Shown here: one piece after another, positions 1 to 10,684 of the stretch | Layout of the letters: each line of letters opens with the position of its first letter | How positions within the stretch are numbered: the first letter of the stretch is position 1 | Assembly: GCA_050084515.1 (NCBI GenBank) | Contig: CM114271.1 | Coordinates: 25,048,001 to 25,112,000 of the forward strand | Length of the DNA: 64,000 nucleotides | Reading direction: 5' to 3' | Source: Blasia pusilla | Taxonomy: Eukaryota; Marchantiophyta; Marchantiopsida; Blasiales | Notes under the pieces: generated by a model | What the model was told of the DNA's origin: nothing | The model's database searches: none | What the model saw: the letters and a program-made list of their open reading frames with translations, nothing else | Position numbers and translations under genes: made by a program

Positions 1-299
1 AAAAATAGGCAACATGTTTGAATTTTGTTGTTTGAGCATGGGTAGAAATTTATAAGGATTTGAGTGGAATAGAAAACAAAAGCTACTTATTAATTAAAAA
101 TTTATTTAATATTATAATAGGTAAATATAAATATTACTAAAATAGAAAATTGTGATAAAATGAATAGATAAATATTGTGTGCCTTGATTCATATTGAATG
201 GATAGAAGTTGAATTTTAATGGAAAAGGAATATATTTTTTTTGAATTTTATGTAAGGGTAAATTTACTTACAAGACTAGGATATCATTTCAATTTGAAT
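1..299. other. AT-rich gene-free stretch
   Basis: Strongly AT-rich sequence with no convincing reading frame, RNA gene or repeat boundary. It borders the inverted gypsy fragment that follows. Confidence 0.5.
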
Positions 300-430
300 T
301 GAGGAGTATAATTACTTAGAAGAGCTAAGTTGTCCATCACCGGATTGCTATCATGGTCTGTAGGATGATGACTCCTCCCAATAATTAAGGGAAAACCCCA
401 TTGGGTATAACACCCGTATAATTTGTACTT
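300..430 (-). pseudogene. Inverted gypsy fragment (protease-DNMT linker)
   Basis: The plus strand here matches the plus strand at about 23430-23525, which is the stretch between protease and DNA methyltransferase in the minus-strand gypsy copy. Shared stretches include GACTCCTCCC and GGGAAAACCCC followed by GGGTATAACAC. The fragment is therefore minus-oriented, while the neighbouring fragment from about 745 is plus-oriented although it is the next part of the same element. This indicates a local inversion. No intact coding potential remains. Confidence 0.6.
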
Positions 431-744
431 TTTAAAATCTTAAAAGAACAAGAAATTCTCACTTTTATAGAAGACCCATCTACCCTAAATAATCTCAATT
501 CTCCATAATAAGTTCAAACAATAACTATTCTTTCTCTTCCATTCTTCCCACCAAAATAACATTCACTAACTAAATTCTTAGTTCATTTTCTTTAACAAAT
601 TTGTTTTCCTTTTCCATTAGAATTCATTTTCCTTTCCCAAAATCTCACATGTGAATTAATGTGATTATTTAAAAAAATTCGAATTATTCATTTTATATTT
701 TAAATAGAATTTATATTTTCTAAAATCTTAGAAGAATAATTACA
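431..744. other. AT-rich filler between inverted gypsy pieces
   Basis: Very AT-rich and without a plausible gene. It separates two oppositely oriented pieces of one gypsy element. The right junction repeats the motif AACTTAGCTCTT in inverted form relative to the left junction at about 318-330. Confidence 0.4.
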
Positions 745-2176
745 ACTTAGCTCTTTGCCCGTTCGATTCACGAGCGGAGAGATCGAGAAAAAGCCATGAG
801 AGATGGCGACATTGGTAGTATTTAGCAGCGCAAGGCGCATTTCACTTCAACATATGGCGCAGTTACGCCTCCGTTCTCCCGACTTGTTGTCTGCGTCCGC
901 CGTATAGACGTACTAGAGTTTCCTACCAAGGCATGCTTCGTTGCTAGGGGCACATGATTTGGTTCGGGTAGGGACCATCGATTTGGTTATCGCTGGTTGG
1001 CCATGTGAGGGCCAATCGAGTGTTGAACGAGGTAGCGGGTTGGCTGACACTCGATCCAGACTGTTTTGGGAGATGATGAGGATCTTGCGAGACTTGCACG
1101 AGCGTTAGTCCCATTCTCCAACGTACATTCTGAAGAATGTGTCGATTTGGATGATTCGAGGTCCCATATGTGGACAAGTGCACATCATGTGCACGAATGG
1201 ATCGGCCCAGCAGTGTTGTTGGATGCGGCGAGTGAAGGTTCACAAGCACATGGCCAGTGTCTATGATGGATCAACTTGGTGCCAAATGAGGTGTTGTGGA
1301 GGGCGTATGCAAGAGTGGAGCGCCCCTCCCATTTGTTGGTGGCCTCTATTATGGATCATGGTCGTCAATCACAAGCAATGACATATGATGATCCACCGTC
1401 ATTGATCGTGGTCAATAGGATTGGGATGCCACGCGTAGCCTTTCCCACATTTTTTAGTTGTCCTGCTTCCTATGCATACAAGGAGGCTAGACCGTGCTTG
1501 GTTTGGGATAACCAGGTACAGCGATTGGTGGAGCCCAACAGCGATGAGCGAGAACAAGCGATGGGATTTCCCATGGGAGTGACGGTGATACCGTCCGTAT
1601 TGGAGGCAAGAAATGGACTTGAATTGCTTGACGTGGATCATCGGCTTAGGAGTGGGTGAGCAGCGTCATTTGAGATTGCGATAAGTCTCAGGTGTTGCGT
1701 TGGTGAGTCCCACGCCTACCAAGATGGTTGAGGGCAGTGGCTAGGGGTGATCGGTAGAGACACCCTTGGACTTCTTGGGATGTTTTGCAGGTACGCCGAG
1801 AGATCATAGCCACAACATTGTGCGTGGTTCCAAGTAGTGCAGGTGGAGGAGATGAGATTTTGCACTTGGTTATAGGGGATCAGTTGAGTCATGTTGTTTG
1901 AGATGGGGTTGCACCGTAGCAACCACCGATACCTGCCCCGAATAGTCCTACTATAGTCATGATGGAGACTTGGGAGCTAGATTTGGGCCCTAAGATGATA
2001 AGAGGAGAGCGGCGCCGGATACATCAGTTCCTTAGGAGGTATAGGAGCTGTTTTGCATTTAGCATGCAAGATTTGGGTGCGCTGAAGGGTCCAAGGATCC
2101 GCATTGAATTGTCTAGCAACTCGCCGATCTTCCAACCACCTTACAAGTACAATGATATGGAGAGGGTTCTAATTTA
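745..2176 (+). pseudogene. Gypsy pol fragment: C5 DNA methyltransferase to RT N-terminus
   Basis: A diverged, plus-oriented copy of the stretch at about 21.5-23.44 kb. The frame around 978-1030 reads IDLVIAGWPCEGQSSVERG, the C5-methyltransferase motif IV region, with PCQ changed to PCE but the cysteine kept (codon 1004-1006). The motif VI equivalent reads YILKNV instead of YILENV. A block near 1535-1580 reads SDEREQAMGFP, the late motif IX-like segment. The last part (1959-2176) encodes the N-terminal RT extension ending at DMERVLI, then homology stops. Several stops and frameshifts interrupt it and the motif I region is not recognisable, so it is a relic. It shows that the methyltransferase is part of the element family and not a chance insertion in one copy. 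Confidence 0.8.
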
Positions 2177-2183
2177 AAGGAGG

Positions 2184-2308
2184 TGTCGTGCGCATACACA
2201 TCGCTACACAACATACATCGCTGTCATTGAACACACACACAAACACACACAATCCCATGCTAACTCATGACATCCATACATAGAGGCGAGAAGTACCAAA
2301 ATATCTCC
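2184..2308. repeat. 125-bp direct repeat, copy 1 (possible LTR end)
   Basis: Starts TGTCGTGCGCATACACATCG and ends ATATCTCC. A second copy lies at 2826-2950 in the same orientation. The copies differ at several positions, notably in a CA-rich stretch. Copy 1 directly follows a purine-rich tract (AAAGGAGG) at the end of the gypsy fragment, as an LTR follows a polypurine tract, but assignment to an LTR is an inference. Confidence 0.6.
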
Positions 2309-2825
2309 GATAAAGTACGCTCGGATTTCTCTCAACACCATCTCACACCATAGCTCTCAAAGGTGTGCACTTTCTCTCATGTCAAACCAAACCCACTCTC
2401 CTAATGAGAGGCTTGGGTTACACTCATAAGGCAAGGGACCATAGCTCCGCCGCCTCATGCCAAGAGGTTCAACAAAGAGAGAATGAGCTTTCAAGCTCTC
2501 TCTCTTGGAGGTATACCTCCTTCCCTCTCCCAAGCCCTCTCAATGGTAACCTATGCTCGCAAGTCACCTCCTTGGCTCTTGACATGCTATAGCGGGTCAA
2601 AGCCCACTTCCCAAAGTAGAAAGTCAACTATCCCCAACATGGAAACTTGCCTAAAATAGTAAGTTTCTCTATATGGCTCCAAATGAGCCGAAACGAAGGG
2701 GAAACCTGCTCTCTCAGGTTTTGCGGGGTCTCACCAGGTCATGCTCGACAACTTGGGCCTGTCCTCCACTACTCGTGAAGACATTTTTCTAGATCCCACC
2801 GATCTATCCTAATAGTCGTGATAGT
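2309..2825. other. Spacer between 125-bp repeats
   Basis: No recognisable coding domain. The spacer could be the inside of a long gypsy LTR or of a miniature LTR element formed by the two flanking 125-bp repeats. I see no initiator-tRNA primer site at either inner edge. Confidence 0.4.
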
Positions 2826-2950
2826 TGTCGTCCGCATACACATCGCTACACAACATACATCGCTGTCATCAAACATAAACACAAAACACACAATCCCATG
2901 CTAACTCATGGTATTCATACACAGAGGCGAGAAGTACCAAAATATCTCCA
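2826..2950 (-). repeat. 125-bp repeat, copy 2; candidate 3' LTR edge with PPT
   Basis: Read on the minus strand, this copy starts TGGAGATATTTTGG and ends CGACA, so it has TG...CA termini. Immediately upstream on the minus strand (2951-2965) lies CTAGGGGGGCGAT, a polypurine-tract-like G run, and before that the end of the gypsy reading frame with its PHD finger. This is the expected position of the 3' LTR of the split gypsy element. The 5' LTR is not found, so the LTR length cannot be fixed by comparison. Confidence 0.5.
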
Positions 2951-3126
2951 ATCGCCCCCCTAGTTGGTGGTTAGGGTCCTCTAACTCCAGATAGCCATCT
3001 ATCCCTACCTACCACGACATACATCTCTAGGACGCTAAGAGCATAAAGGCCGGGTGCTCATGTGGCCCCATCGTTAGTTGCCTTCTTGTCATCCATGTCA
3101 CAGAAAAAGTCGGAATCGAAATCTAC

Positions 3127-3708
3127 CTAGTATCTCCTCTTTGTACATCTGGGACACATCCATCGTCCCCGAGGAACCCTAATGAGAGGTGGCGTCAGAC
3201 ATGCCATATGCCAACCTCTCGAACATCCATCACAGACTAGCATCGTGACCACACCACGGGCATAACCACACAACATACAACGCAAGCCTGCAGAAACTAC
3301 TGCTAAGCTCGGATCTATTGTACCATCAATGTTAGGAAGGTGACATGGCGCACAATTACGCACATGGTCCTTCCATACCATACCATCGCGTCCCTCTAGC
3401 AAGAGAACACCGGATGGCAAAACGTCACGCACTAAACGTTGGATGTGACGTTGGATGTGATCCTACAGTCACATCCAACGTCGTCAGTGCCGTCTACTAC
3501 AAGTAAACATAATCTCCCTGATGAAACCTCCGGATAGTTGGTCGATAACCACCACCCTGAATAGTCGCATACCTCAACGTATCCCGATGTTATGCAATCG
3601 CCAAGTTCTCAAACGCCATGGGCATCACTCTCCCAAACAACTTAGCCCTCTAAAAACATGCTCGCATTCATACATCTGGGTCATCAAGGTCCAACACCTC
3701 ACCAACAT
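3127..3708 (-). pseudogene. Gypsy integrase C-terminus with PHD finger
   Basis: The 3' end of the gypsy pol gene, cut off from the rest by the CACTA insertion at 3709. About 3530-3600 encodes YRPTIRRFHQGDYVYL, the GPY-type segment after the integrase core. The terminal 101 codons (3127-3432) carry a C4HC3 zinc finger: C52, C55, C67, C70, H75, C78, C93 and C96, with TMLVCDGC, GWH and the tryptophan two residues before C93 that are typical of PHD fingers. PHD fingers commonly read histone H3 tails; here the finger occupies the place that a chromodomain has in chromoviruses. Stops upstream (TGA, TAG, TAA, TAG TAG) and a frameshift near a small hairpin at 3440-3490 show decay, but the PHD exon itself is open. 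A targeting role is inference. Confidence 0.85.
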
Positions 3709-4010
3709 CACTAGAAGAAAATGGTGGCTTTCATGACTATGACTCAAATGATTAAGGTTCTTCATGACTTGAACGTATGATTAGAATGTCCCCTAGTCCT
3801 ACGAAAGTCATATTTGTCCATAAATAAATGAAATGTAAGTCATATAATAATATGACTAAGTCATACAATAATTTTGGAAGATGGCTTAGTCATATATAAA
3901 ATTACTAGGTAATAATTGAGTCATATCTAAACAAGATGTTCCAACTTATACTCATCTAAAATAGCAATATGACTTAGTGATGTGGATTTTACTAGAATAT
4001 TATCAATTAA
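3709..4010. repeat. CACTA-1 left terminus and subterminal repeats
   Basis: Terminal CACTAGAAGAAA followed by repeated words such as ATGACT, AAGTCATA and TATGACTTAG in both orientations. Such clustered short repeats near CACTA ends are the usual binding sites of the TNP1/TNPA-type accessory protein. The same word family recurs at 13320-13736, 18914-19286 and 48452-49160. Confidence 0.75.
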
Positions 4011-5515
4011 AAGATAAAATATTCTTTCAGCACATAATAGGAAAATGGAGAAAGATAGAATTTAAAATCACTAACTCAACTAAAAAAACATAAAAGGTTA
4101 ACTTGGGAGAAAAATTGCTGAGGGGAATGGAGATCCCATCCGCGGGAATTAAGAATAGGATAAGTGCGGGAAGAAAGTATTTGAATAGGGTAAGTGAGGG
4201 AAGCTTGGAGAAACTCAGGAAGAGAGAGCGCGGACAGATTTATGGAGAAGGAAGTGTGCGGCCATGACTAGTGAAATGCGAAGGATTGGAATAGGTTTTT
4301 CTTATGTTGCCCTAATTTTCGCACTAATTCGGGAGTTTTCCAAGAAATTGAGTAGCGTCATGGGCTTCTTCTTCTGCTTGTTATCTCGGTATAATTCTTA
4401 GTCCTAAACCCCATAGCCGTGCGTATTACGCATCTTACAATGATTCATTGCAGCTCCCAACCATTCCTCAAATACATCAGCGCTCCTTATTCATGTGATT
4501 CCTATCAAATTTGAAAAGAGAGAGACAGGCATACCCCACATTACTCTCTCTCTGCATGTTGCGCCGCTTCATGTTAAGATTATGTTCTCCCCCGTCGCGC
4601 ATCCTAGATTTATCAGTCCCCATGGACAACAACTTTGTTCAGTCTCTTGTCGCATGTTCCTTGTTTTGGACCCCGTAGAGAATAAATCAGTTCATTTCTT
4701 TTATCTTGTCGTTCTTGAAATTCAAACTGATATCTCTCTCTTCGGTCGTGCTTCAAATCCATCCACTTCTGCTCGAGCTGTAGTACAGTGCTTGGCGCCG
4801 CGATTCCATTGTCGCAACAGCCGTTGTATCGCATGGCATGAGTCTCACATGTGTTTAGAAGGCAGGGGATCGTGACGAGTTCCAATTCATTGGAGTGTTG
4901 CTAGTGCAGCTACGAGAGCGGCATGGTGGTTGCGGCTCTGCCATCATAGCTTCTGTTATTTTGTGCGGCTGACATCTCGCGGGATTTTCTTGCAAGAGTA
5001 TCAAGGGAGAATTGGAGGGACTCAAAGGTTTTAGCTCAGTCATTCGGACCCGGCTCGGTGAGAATTTTGTGCGCGCAGGAGTAGCATCCGTGGTGTATGA
5101 GGAATCCTACCTGGTGCTCATACCTCTCGCCGCCAATCGCTCTTGCTTCTTGTCAGCAGATTGGTGTGTTTGTAGCAACGCACAAGTTGGAATTCGGTGG
5201 TGTGGAAGGTTTCTTCCGGCGAGTGGTATTGGTGTGAGAAGAGAGGAGACATTTACTTGCAAATTTGATCATTTTCATATGCAATGGAGATGGTGTGAGT
5301 TTTGACATGTGATTTTCGCAATTGCGATCGGTTACTACGCACCACTCGGACGATCTGCGCGCATCGTGGACGGCATGTGAGGTTAAGCTTGGACGGAGCG
5401 GAGGAGATATGTCGGTCCGCCGCTGTGTTTGTTTCCCTACGCTTTGCGGTCACAGGTGGGGGATGCGAACCAGTGATTAGTCGGATTGGATTGATTTGCT
5501 GCAGATGAGGGAGAG
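4011..5515. other. CACTA-1 interior without recognised gene
   Basis: Short open frames on both strands but none with a family signature. The stretch from about 4480 to 5515 may be 5' flanking or untranslated sequence carried along with the USE1 fragment that starts at 5516; that is inference from position only. Confidence 0.4.
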
Positions 5516-5743
5516 ATGGGAATTACTCAAGCGGAAGTGAAATTGAGGAGAATGTTGGCCGCAACTCCTCATCAGGGAAACCAAACTAAGTTGTTGAGTT
5601 ATGTGGAGTCAATGCGGGAGCAGTTCGCACTACTTTCAAGAGGTGGCCTACAGGCGGAGCTCCCCATCATACCCGCAGCCCAGGCGAAGAGTATCGAGAA
5701 AATTGCAGAGAAAATATACCCCAATACTGTGCACGATGTGTGA
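5516..5743 (+). pseudogene. USE1: USE1-like SNARE N-terminal fragment
   Basis: Encodes 75 residues beginning MGITQAEVKLRRMLAATPHQ and continuing with NQTKLLSYVESMREQ. This closely resembles the N-terminus of plant USE1, an unconventional SNARE of ER-Golgi retrograde traffic, which starts with MGIS, then NLRRLL, an NQQNQ-type stretch and an HYV.LREQL segment. The following LP..., EKI..A.KI pattern also fits. The downstream parts of USE1, including the SNARE helix and C-terminal anchor, are absent. The frame stops at 5741-5743 without an obvious splice donor. Its place inside a CACTA element suggests transposon capture of a host exon. The family call is from memory of the plant proteins and is fairly secure. 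Confidence 0.7.
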
Positions 5744-6664
5744 GAATCTCTTCGAGGTCAAGATGATAAGAGCAATCAAACACTAGCAGGTTAAACTCGA
5801 CCAGGACGAACAAATTTTGGCCCCTCAACTCCATCAATGCTCTTGCTGCATACCATCGAAATGTCAAAATCTCCCAAGAATCAATAGGTGGGGATCTGTA
5901 GAGTCGAATTTGACATCCATTAGAGTCCCAGTCGGTACAGAGTGAGCTAGCTTCAAAACCTCTTCCATCAGGCGTCGACTTGGAAAATTGACCACTCTTT
6001 CTGTGGAAAACTAAGAGCGCGCAACCACAGGAGCAACAATAGCAAGAGAGTACACACACACTCACTCTCTCTCTCGGCCTGGTTGGGTTTAAACCCCAAA
6101 ACTATAAGTCCCAACAGGCCTGGTATGTTGGGACGACATGTTCTAAAGCACTACTCCTGGGTAGCTTATAATGAGCGAACCCTGCGCAAGCAATATAGCA
6201 ATACTCTCTGTCGAGTTGCCCATTGCTGTAGTTGGAACTTGTAGTGAGCTTGCGATGTCGTTCCCTTGGTTGGTAGGTGTGGATTAGTGTCGAGTTGCCC
6301 ATTGCTGTAGTTGGAACTTGTAGTGAGCTTGCGATGTCGTTCCCTTGGTTGGTAGGTGTGGATTAGTGTGTCGTGTAATCCATGTGACTTGTGGCAGTTG
6401 TGCCACAAGTAAGGTGTCATGTGGACTTAGTTGGAGAAATGGAAACCTCTCCTTCTTTTGAAGTTGGATTCACGGGCCCTCCTCTGCAGCTTAATGCCAG
6501 GGCTGTTCACCTTGGCAGGTAGTGATGATATCTGGGGGTAACAAGCGGGCCCTCTTTGGGCACTCTGCCGCTTGGAGGCAGCCCCTCCGCACAAATAGGA
6601 CAGCGAGTTCCTGTCTGGACTCTCGGGCTGAGAGCTTACACATTCTCCCCAGATCCTAAATCAG
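5744..6664. other. Sequence between USE1 fragment and LINE frame
   Basis: No gene recognised. It contains a 79-bp tandem duplication (6209-6366) and probably the 5' untranslated part of the LINE; the LINE 5' boundary is not identifiable. Confidence 0.4.
6209..6366. repeat. 79-bp tandem duplication
   Basis: Two adjacent copies starting TGTCGAGTTGCCCATTGCTG, at 6209-6287 and 6288-6366, apparently identical, which implies a recent duplication. Confidence 0.9.
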
Positions 6665-7284
6665 TTGTTTGCCAAACCTCTACATATAATCAGCGGCCTT
6701 GAGCCCAATATATCTCCGTCCTCCAAAGCTTGTGAGGAGTATCAGTTCACCTATCAAAGGCGCATACCAAAGCCCAGCATCCCCAAGCTGGGTGGGGAAT
6801 ACCGGCATGTTTATGTGAGACGCTCAAAGGCCCCCCGGAGTTCGGACGTGGGCAGAGAGTTCAATCTGGTCTACAGGAGGAGACCACGATTCTACATGAT
6901 CATTTTCGGTGTACGTCCCACAATAGACTTCGTCTCATTTAAGATCATGTGCGCAGCTTTGGGCTTTGAATTCCTGGCTACTGCTGGGGTTACTCGGATG
7001 ATGAATGGCCATCAAGGTATCTTCAAGGCATCTATCAAGGGCAGAGGAGGCCAATACTTGGCTTGCCACAAAAACCAGGTGTCTCAAGATTTGAGACGTG
7101 CCTACAACTGGAGAGCTATGGTAGTCGAGGGTGGTTCCAGCTTGAAGGAAAGGCCCATCCCCACAAAACCGTTGGTGATCTACACACCTAATATCTTTAG
7201 TGTTCTCCAAGGGACCAGCGATGAAGAGCCTGCACATGAAGAGGTTTCATGCCAAAAGCGTGCCCGCCGACCCCCATCCCACTT

Positions 7285-8050
7285 AGTGACAGGTCTACGT
7301 TTGGGTACCTGGAACTTCTGTGGACTGACCCATGCAATGAAGCAGCTGGAGGTTGCTGAAGTTTTGCTGAAAAATCAAATACATATATGCGGGGGTCAGG
7401 AAACTTGGGAAACCAAGTTAATGGAGATACCCCATGTACCACACTATGCATGGTTTGGAAAGATGTGCAGCACCCATGCGGACAACAACAGAGGTATGAA
7501 GGGTGTCGGGTTCCTCATCAGAGACTTCATGGTGGATAGGTGGGAGATCATCAGCACAGGGCTCGAGTATGAACACAACATATGGGTCAAAGTCCGAGCT
7601 GAGTGCAACTCGCGGGATATGTATATGGGGTGTATTTACATGCCTACAAACAGTGAATCTGCTGCTGTAACACAGGCAGCGTTTGATAGTGTGAAAACTG
7701 ATTTCCTTGGGTTCCAGACAAAGGGGAACATAGTCTTGCTGGGAGACTTCAACAGCTGGGTGGGGCAAGGCACTGATCCCCAAGCGGAGATCGGGATGTT
7801 TGGAGATGTGAGAGTGAATGGCAATGGCACACGGCTGATCACGATGTTGATGGAACTTCAACCGATGGCACTGAATGATAGGCATAAGGTGGGATCCCCA
7901 GCTTGGACTAGGGTCAACTTCAAGGAGAATGAGAGCTCCATTGTGGACTACATAGCTGTGGATGAGGAACTCTACACACGCAGTGGGAAGATCAGAGTGG
8001 ATGCGACAGACAGTGGAAGATCAGATCATTCATTAGCCTTTGCATTTTAG
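7285..8050 (+). pseudogene. LINE endonuclease domain (APE type)
   Basis: This domain nicks target DNA to prime reverse transcription. It begins LGTWNFCGL, contains GGQETW with the catalytic glutamate, then MGCIYMPTNSES, the LLGDFNSW motif with the Asp/Asn pair, and ends with GRSDHSLAFAF carrying the catalytic Asp-His. These are the ordered signatures of the exonuclease-endonuclease-phosphatase fold in LINEs. The active-site residues appear intact. The TAG at 8048 follows directly after the domain, at a position where a glutamine is likely. Confidence 0.88.
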
Positions 8051-8767
8051 CAAAGGCTAAAATGCTCCACCAAACCAATGAAGAGAGTGATCAAGAAATG
8101 GAGGATAGAGGACTTCCAAGATGAGGGCAACAAGAAGGTATACATTGGGAAGCTGGAAGAAAATCTCTTGGCATTTGACACTTTCATTGAATCTACTGTG
8201 AAGACCTTTGGGTTCACAAGAACAAGTGTGGACATGATGGTGGCATGGTGGGAGCGTGGAGTGACAGATGCCGCCGAGATTACTGTCGGCAGAAAATTGA
8301 TAATATGCGGCAAAGCCGTCAAATGGTGGTCCTTGGAACTCAGGGCAGCCATTGCCAAACGAAGGGAAGCGTATGTCACAAGTGCCAAAGCCAGGGACGA
8401 TGCATCCTTGTGGGCAGAGTATGTGGCCCTACGCAAGGAAACCCGTCTTCTCGTGCGCATGCACAAGAAGAAAATGAACCAAACCACATACTCATCCATC
8501 AATGAGAATTTCACTGAGAACCAGAAAAAGTTCTGGATGGAAGTGCAGAAATTGAGCAAGGCCAGGGACAAAAAAGACGTAAAGGACTTGAAGAGAAAAG
8601 ACAGTGGAATGGTGACCACGGCTAAACAGATCCGACATGTGTTGGAAGGCCATTACAAGGAGTTAGGCAGGAAGCCGGCTCGGACATCCCTTGAAGAGCA
8701 GAACTTCGAGAGGGTGGTGGAGGATTTTGTTAAGATATAACGGGGGAAGGCAGATGATGAGGTTGAG

Positions 8768-9685
8768 GTGGGCAACCCATATAACGATTGGTTCTCCCTG
8801 GGTGAGGTGGGAGCAGTGATCAAAGAACTTGTGAACCACAAAGCAGGTGGTGGTGATGAGCTTGTCAATGAGCTGTTGAAGCATGGCGATGCTGCTATGG
8901 CTCGTTCTCTAGTGAGTCTCTTCAACCTGGTCTGGCGGGCAGAAGTCATCCCACAAAGATGGCGGGTGGGAGTCATCGTGAACCTCTTCAAGAAGGGTGA
9001 GCGAGAAGACCCTGGAAACTACAGGGGTATTACATTGCTGAGTGTAGTCGAGAAGCCCCTCTGCCGTATACTCAACAATAGGATCTCTGTGTACCTGGAG
9101 GAGAATTCTCTCATCAAGGAAGGCCAGGCTAGCTTCCGGCAAGCCCGAGGATGCGTGGACCACATCTTCACCTTTAGTCAGATCATCCAGGGTAGGAAAA
9201 AAGAGGGGAAACTCACCTATTGCTTCTTCTTGGACCTCAAGAAGGCATACGACACTGTATGGCGTGACGGGCTTTCTTATAGCTTGTGGAAGGCGGGGCT
9301 GAGAGGGAAAATATGGAGGGTGGTGGAGAAGATGTATTAGAACACAAGGAGTAGAGTTTTGGTGAATGGCCAAAAGAGTGGGACATTCGACATCAAGCAA
9401 GGAGTGGCTCAAGGATGCCCGCTCTCCCCCACTCTCTTCAACATTTTCGTGAATTCCCTATTGGAAGAAACGGAGGATAGTGGACTAGGCATACAGGTGG
9501 GCAACAACTCTGTTGTTGCCCTAATGTTTGCTGATGACTTTGGTGGCCTCGAGGAAGCAGGAGAGAAACTCCAAGAGATGATCTCCCTGACCAAAATCTG
9601 GTGTGACATGTGGGGCATGGAGGCAAATGTACTGAAGTGCGGTGTGATGATTTTCAATGGCAAGGAGGAGGATCAAGACCAATAG
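8768..9685 (+). pseudogene. LINE reverse transcriptase domain
   Basis: Copies element RNA into DNA at the nick. Visible motifs in order are NLFKKGEREDPGNYRGITLL (fingers), FRQARGCVDHI, YCFFLDLKKAYDTVWRDGL (first catalytic aspartates), GVAQGCPLSPTLFNIFVN and ALMFADDFG (the FADD box, equivalent to YXDD). The catalytic aspartates are intact. One stop at 9338 lies between the palm motifs (MY, stop, NTRSRV), where a glutamine would fit. Confidence 0.9.
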
Positions 9686-9715
9686 TGGTACTGGGGCGAA
9701 CAAGAGATCCCCCGT

Positions 9716-10684
9716 GTGGCTACATACACCTATCTGGGCATAGAATTCTCGGAAGATTGCATGTGGGATGCACACATTAAGAAGACTACTGAGAAAGGCC
9801 ACAAGAAGGTGAACAGTCTATCCAGATTCCTACACTGCCGGGATATCACATCAGAAGTAAAGCGCTGTGTCATTTTGCATACCATTTGTCCCTCGCTGGA
9901 AGACGGGGCAGCAGTGTGGGATGCCAAAAACAAACAAAGGGATAGGCTTGAAGCTGTGCAGCTGAAGGCATTTCGAGGTATGATGTCAACCTCATCACGA
10001 ACAACCCGAGTTGGTGTGAGATCAGAACTAGGTGTGGAACCCTTGGAGGATAGACGTGATATTGCCAAGTTGAAATGGCGGAGGCAGCTGGAGACAATGG
10101 ACTCCCATCGCTATCCTAAAGAGGTGATGGGGAAAACCTGGACCCAAAGAAGACCCGTAAAGCAGGCCAAATCTTGGACGAAAAAGGTTCAAGAGATTGT
10201 GCAAGCTTCCAAGCTCCCAGCAAGGCCTGAACTGTGGGAGCAAGATGAGAAAGCATTCGTGGATACCATAACCAAAGCAGTGGGCAAACACTCACAGTAG
10301 AACAGCACGGAGGAAGCCATGAAAATGTCTGACCTCTCTCTTTTGACGGTATATCCCGAGAGGGCAGAACTGAAGAAGTATTTGCGGGGAACCCCTTGCT
10401 TGGGAACCCGGCTCAAGTTCAAGTTCAGGACGGGGGCAATCCCCTTGAACCATAAGAAAAGCAGGATGGGGAGACAACTAAACTCTTGCGCCTTGTGTGA
10501 CGATGGGGACGAAACCTCTAGTCATTACTTGGTCTCTTGCGCAAAATTCACACCACACAGTGCAAGAGCATATGCTGATATTGCTAAGCTGGTAGCACCT
10601 GAATTGTTCAACACATTTAGTAGGCTTGATTCATTGCCCAAAGCTGCTGCACTGGTAAGTAATGTCTATTGGGGATCCCAATAA
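9716..10684 (+). pseudogene. LINE C-terminal region with cysteine motif
   Basis: Follows the RT after the stop at 9683. It starts VATYTYLGIEFS, the usual thumb entry of LINE RTs, and ends with a segment CALCDDGDETSSHYLVSC near 10489-10545, which resembles the C-x2-C...H...C motif found at the C-terminus of many LINE proteins. A stop at 10298 divides it. Confidence 0.75.

Larger units (their letters stand above)
6665..10684 (+). pseudogene. Non-LTR retrotransposon (LINE) polyprotein with five in-frame stops
   Basis: One reading frame (frame 2 throughout) runs about 4 kb and encodes an apurinic-type endonuclease, a reverse transcriptase and a C-terminal cysteine motif. It is broken only by stops at 8048 (TAG), 8738 (TAA), 9338 (TAG), 9683 (TAG) and 10298 (TAG), with no frameshift. 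All five are consistent with glutamine codons CAG or CAA changed by a single C-to-T transition. The absence of indels together with this stop class points to methylation-linked deamination and a fairly young copy. The element lies inside CACTA-1. I could not identify target-site duplications or a poly-A tail, so the true ends are unknown. The exact LINE clade is not assigned. Confidence 0.88.

Noticed and set aside
6665-10684. A non-standard code with TAG and TAA read as glutamine, as in some ulvophyte algae
   Set aside because: CAG and CAA are used normally in the same frame, and the neighbouring gypsy and copia genes contain TGA at arginine positions and TAG at a tryptophan position, which a TAG/TAA reassignment does not explain. 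Mutation of methylated cytosines fits all cases.
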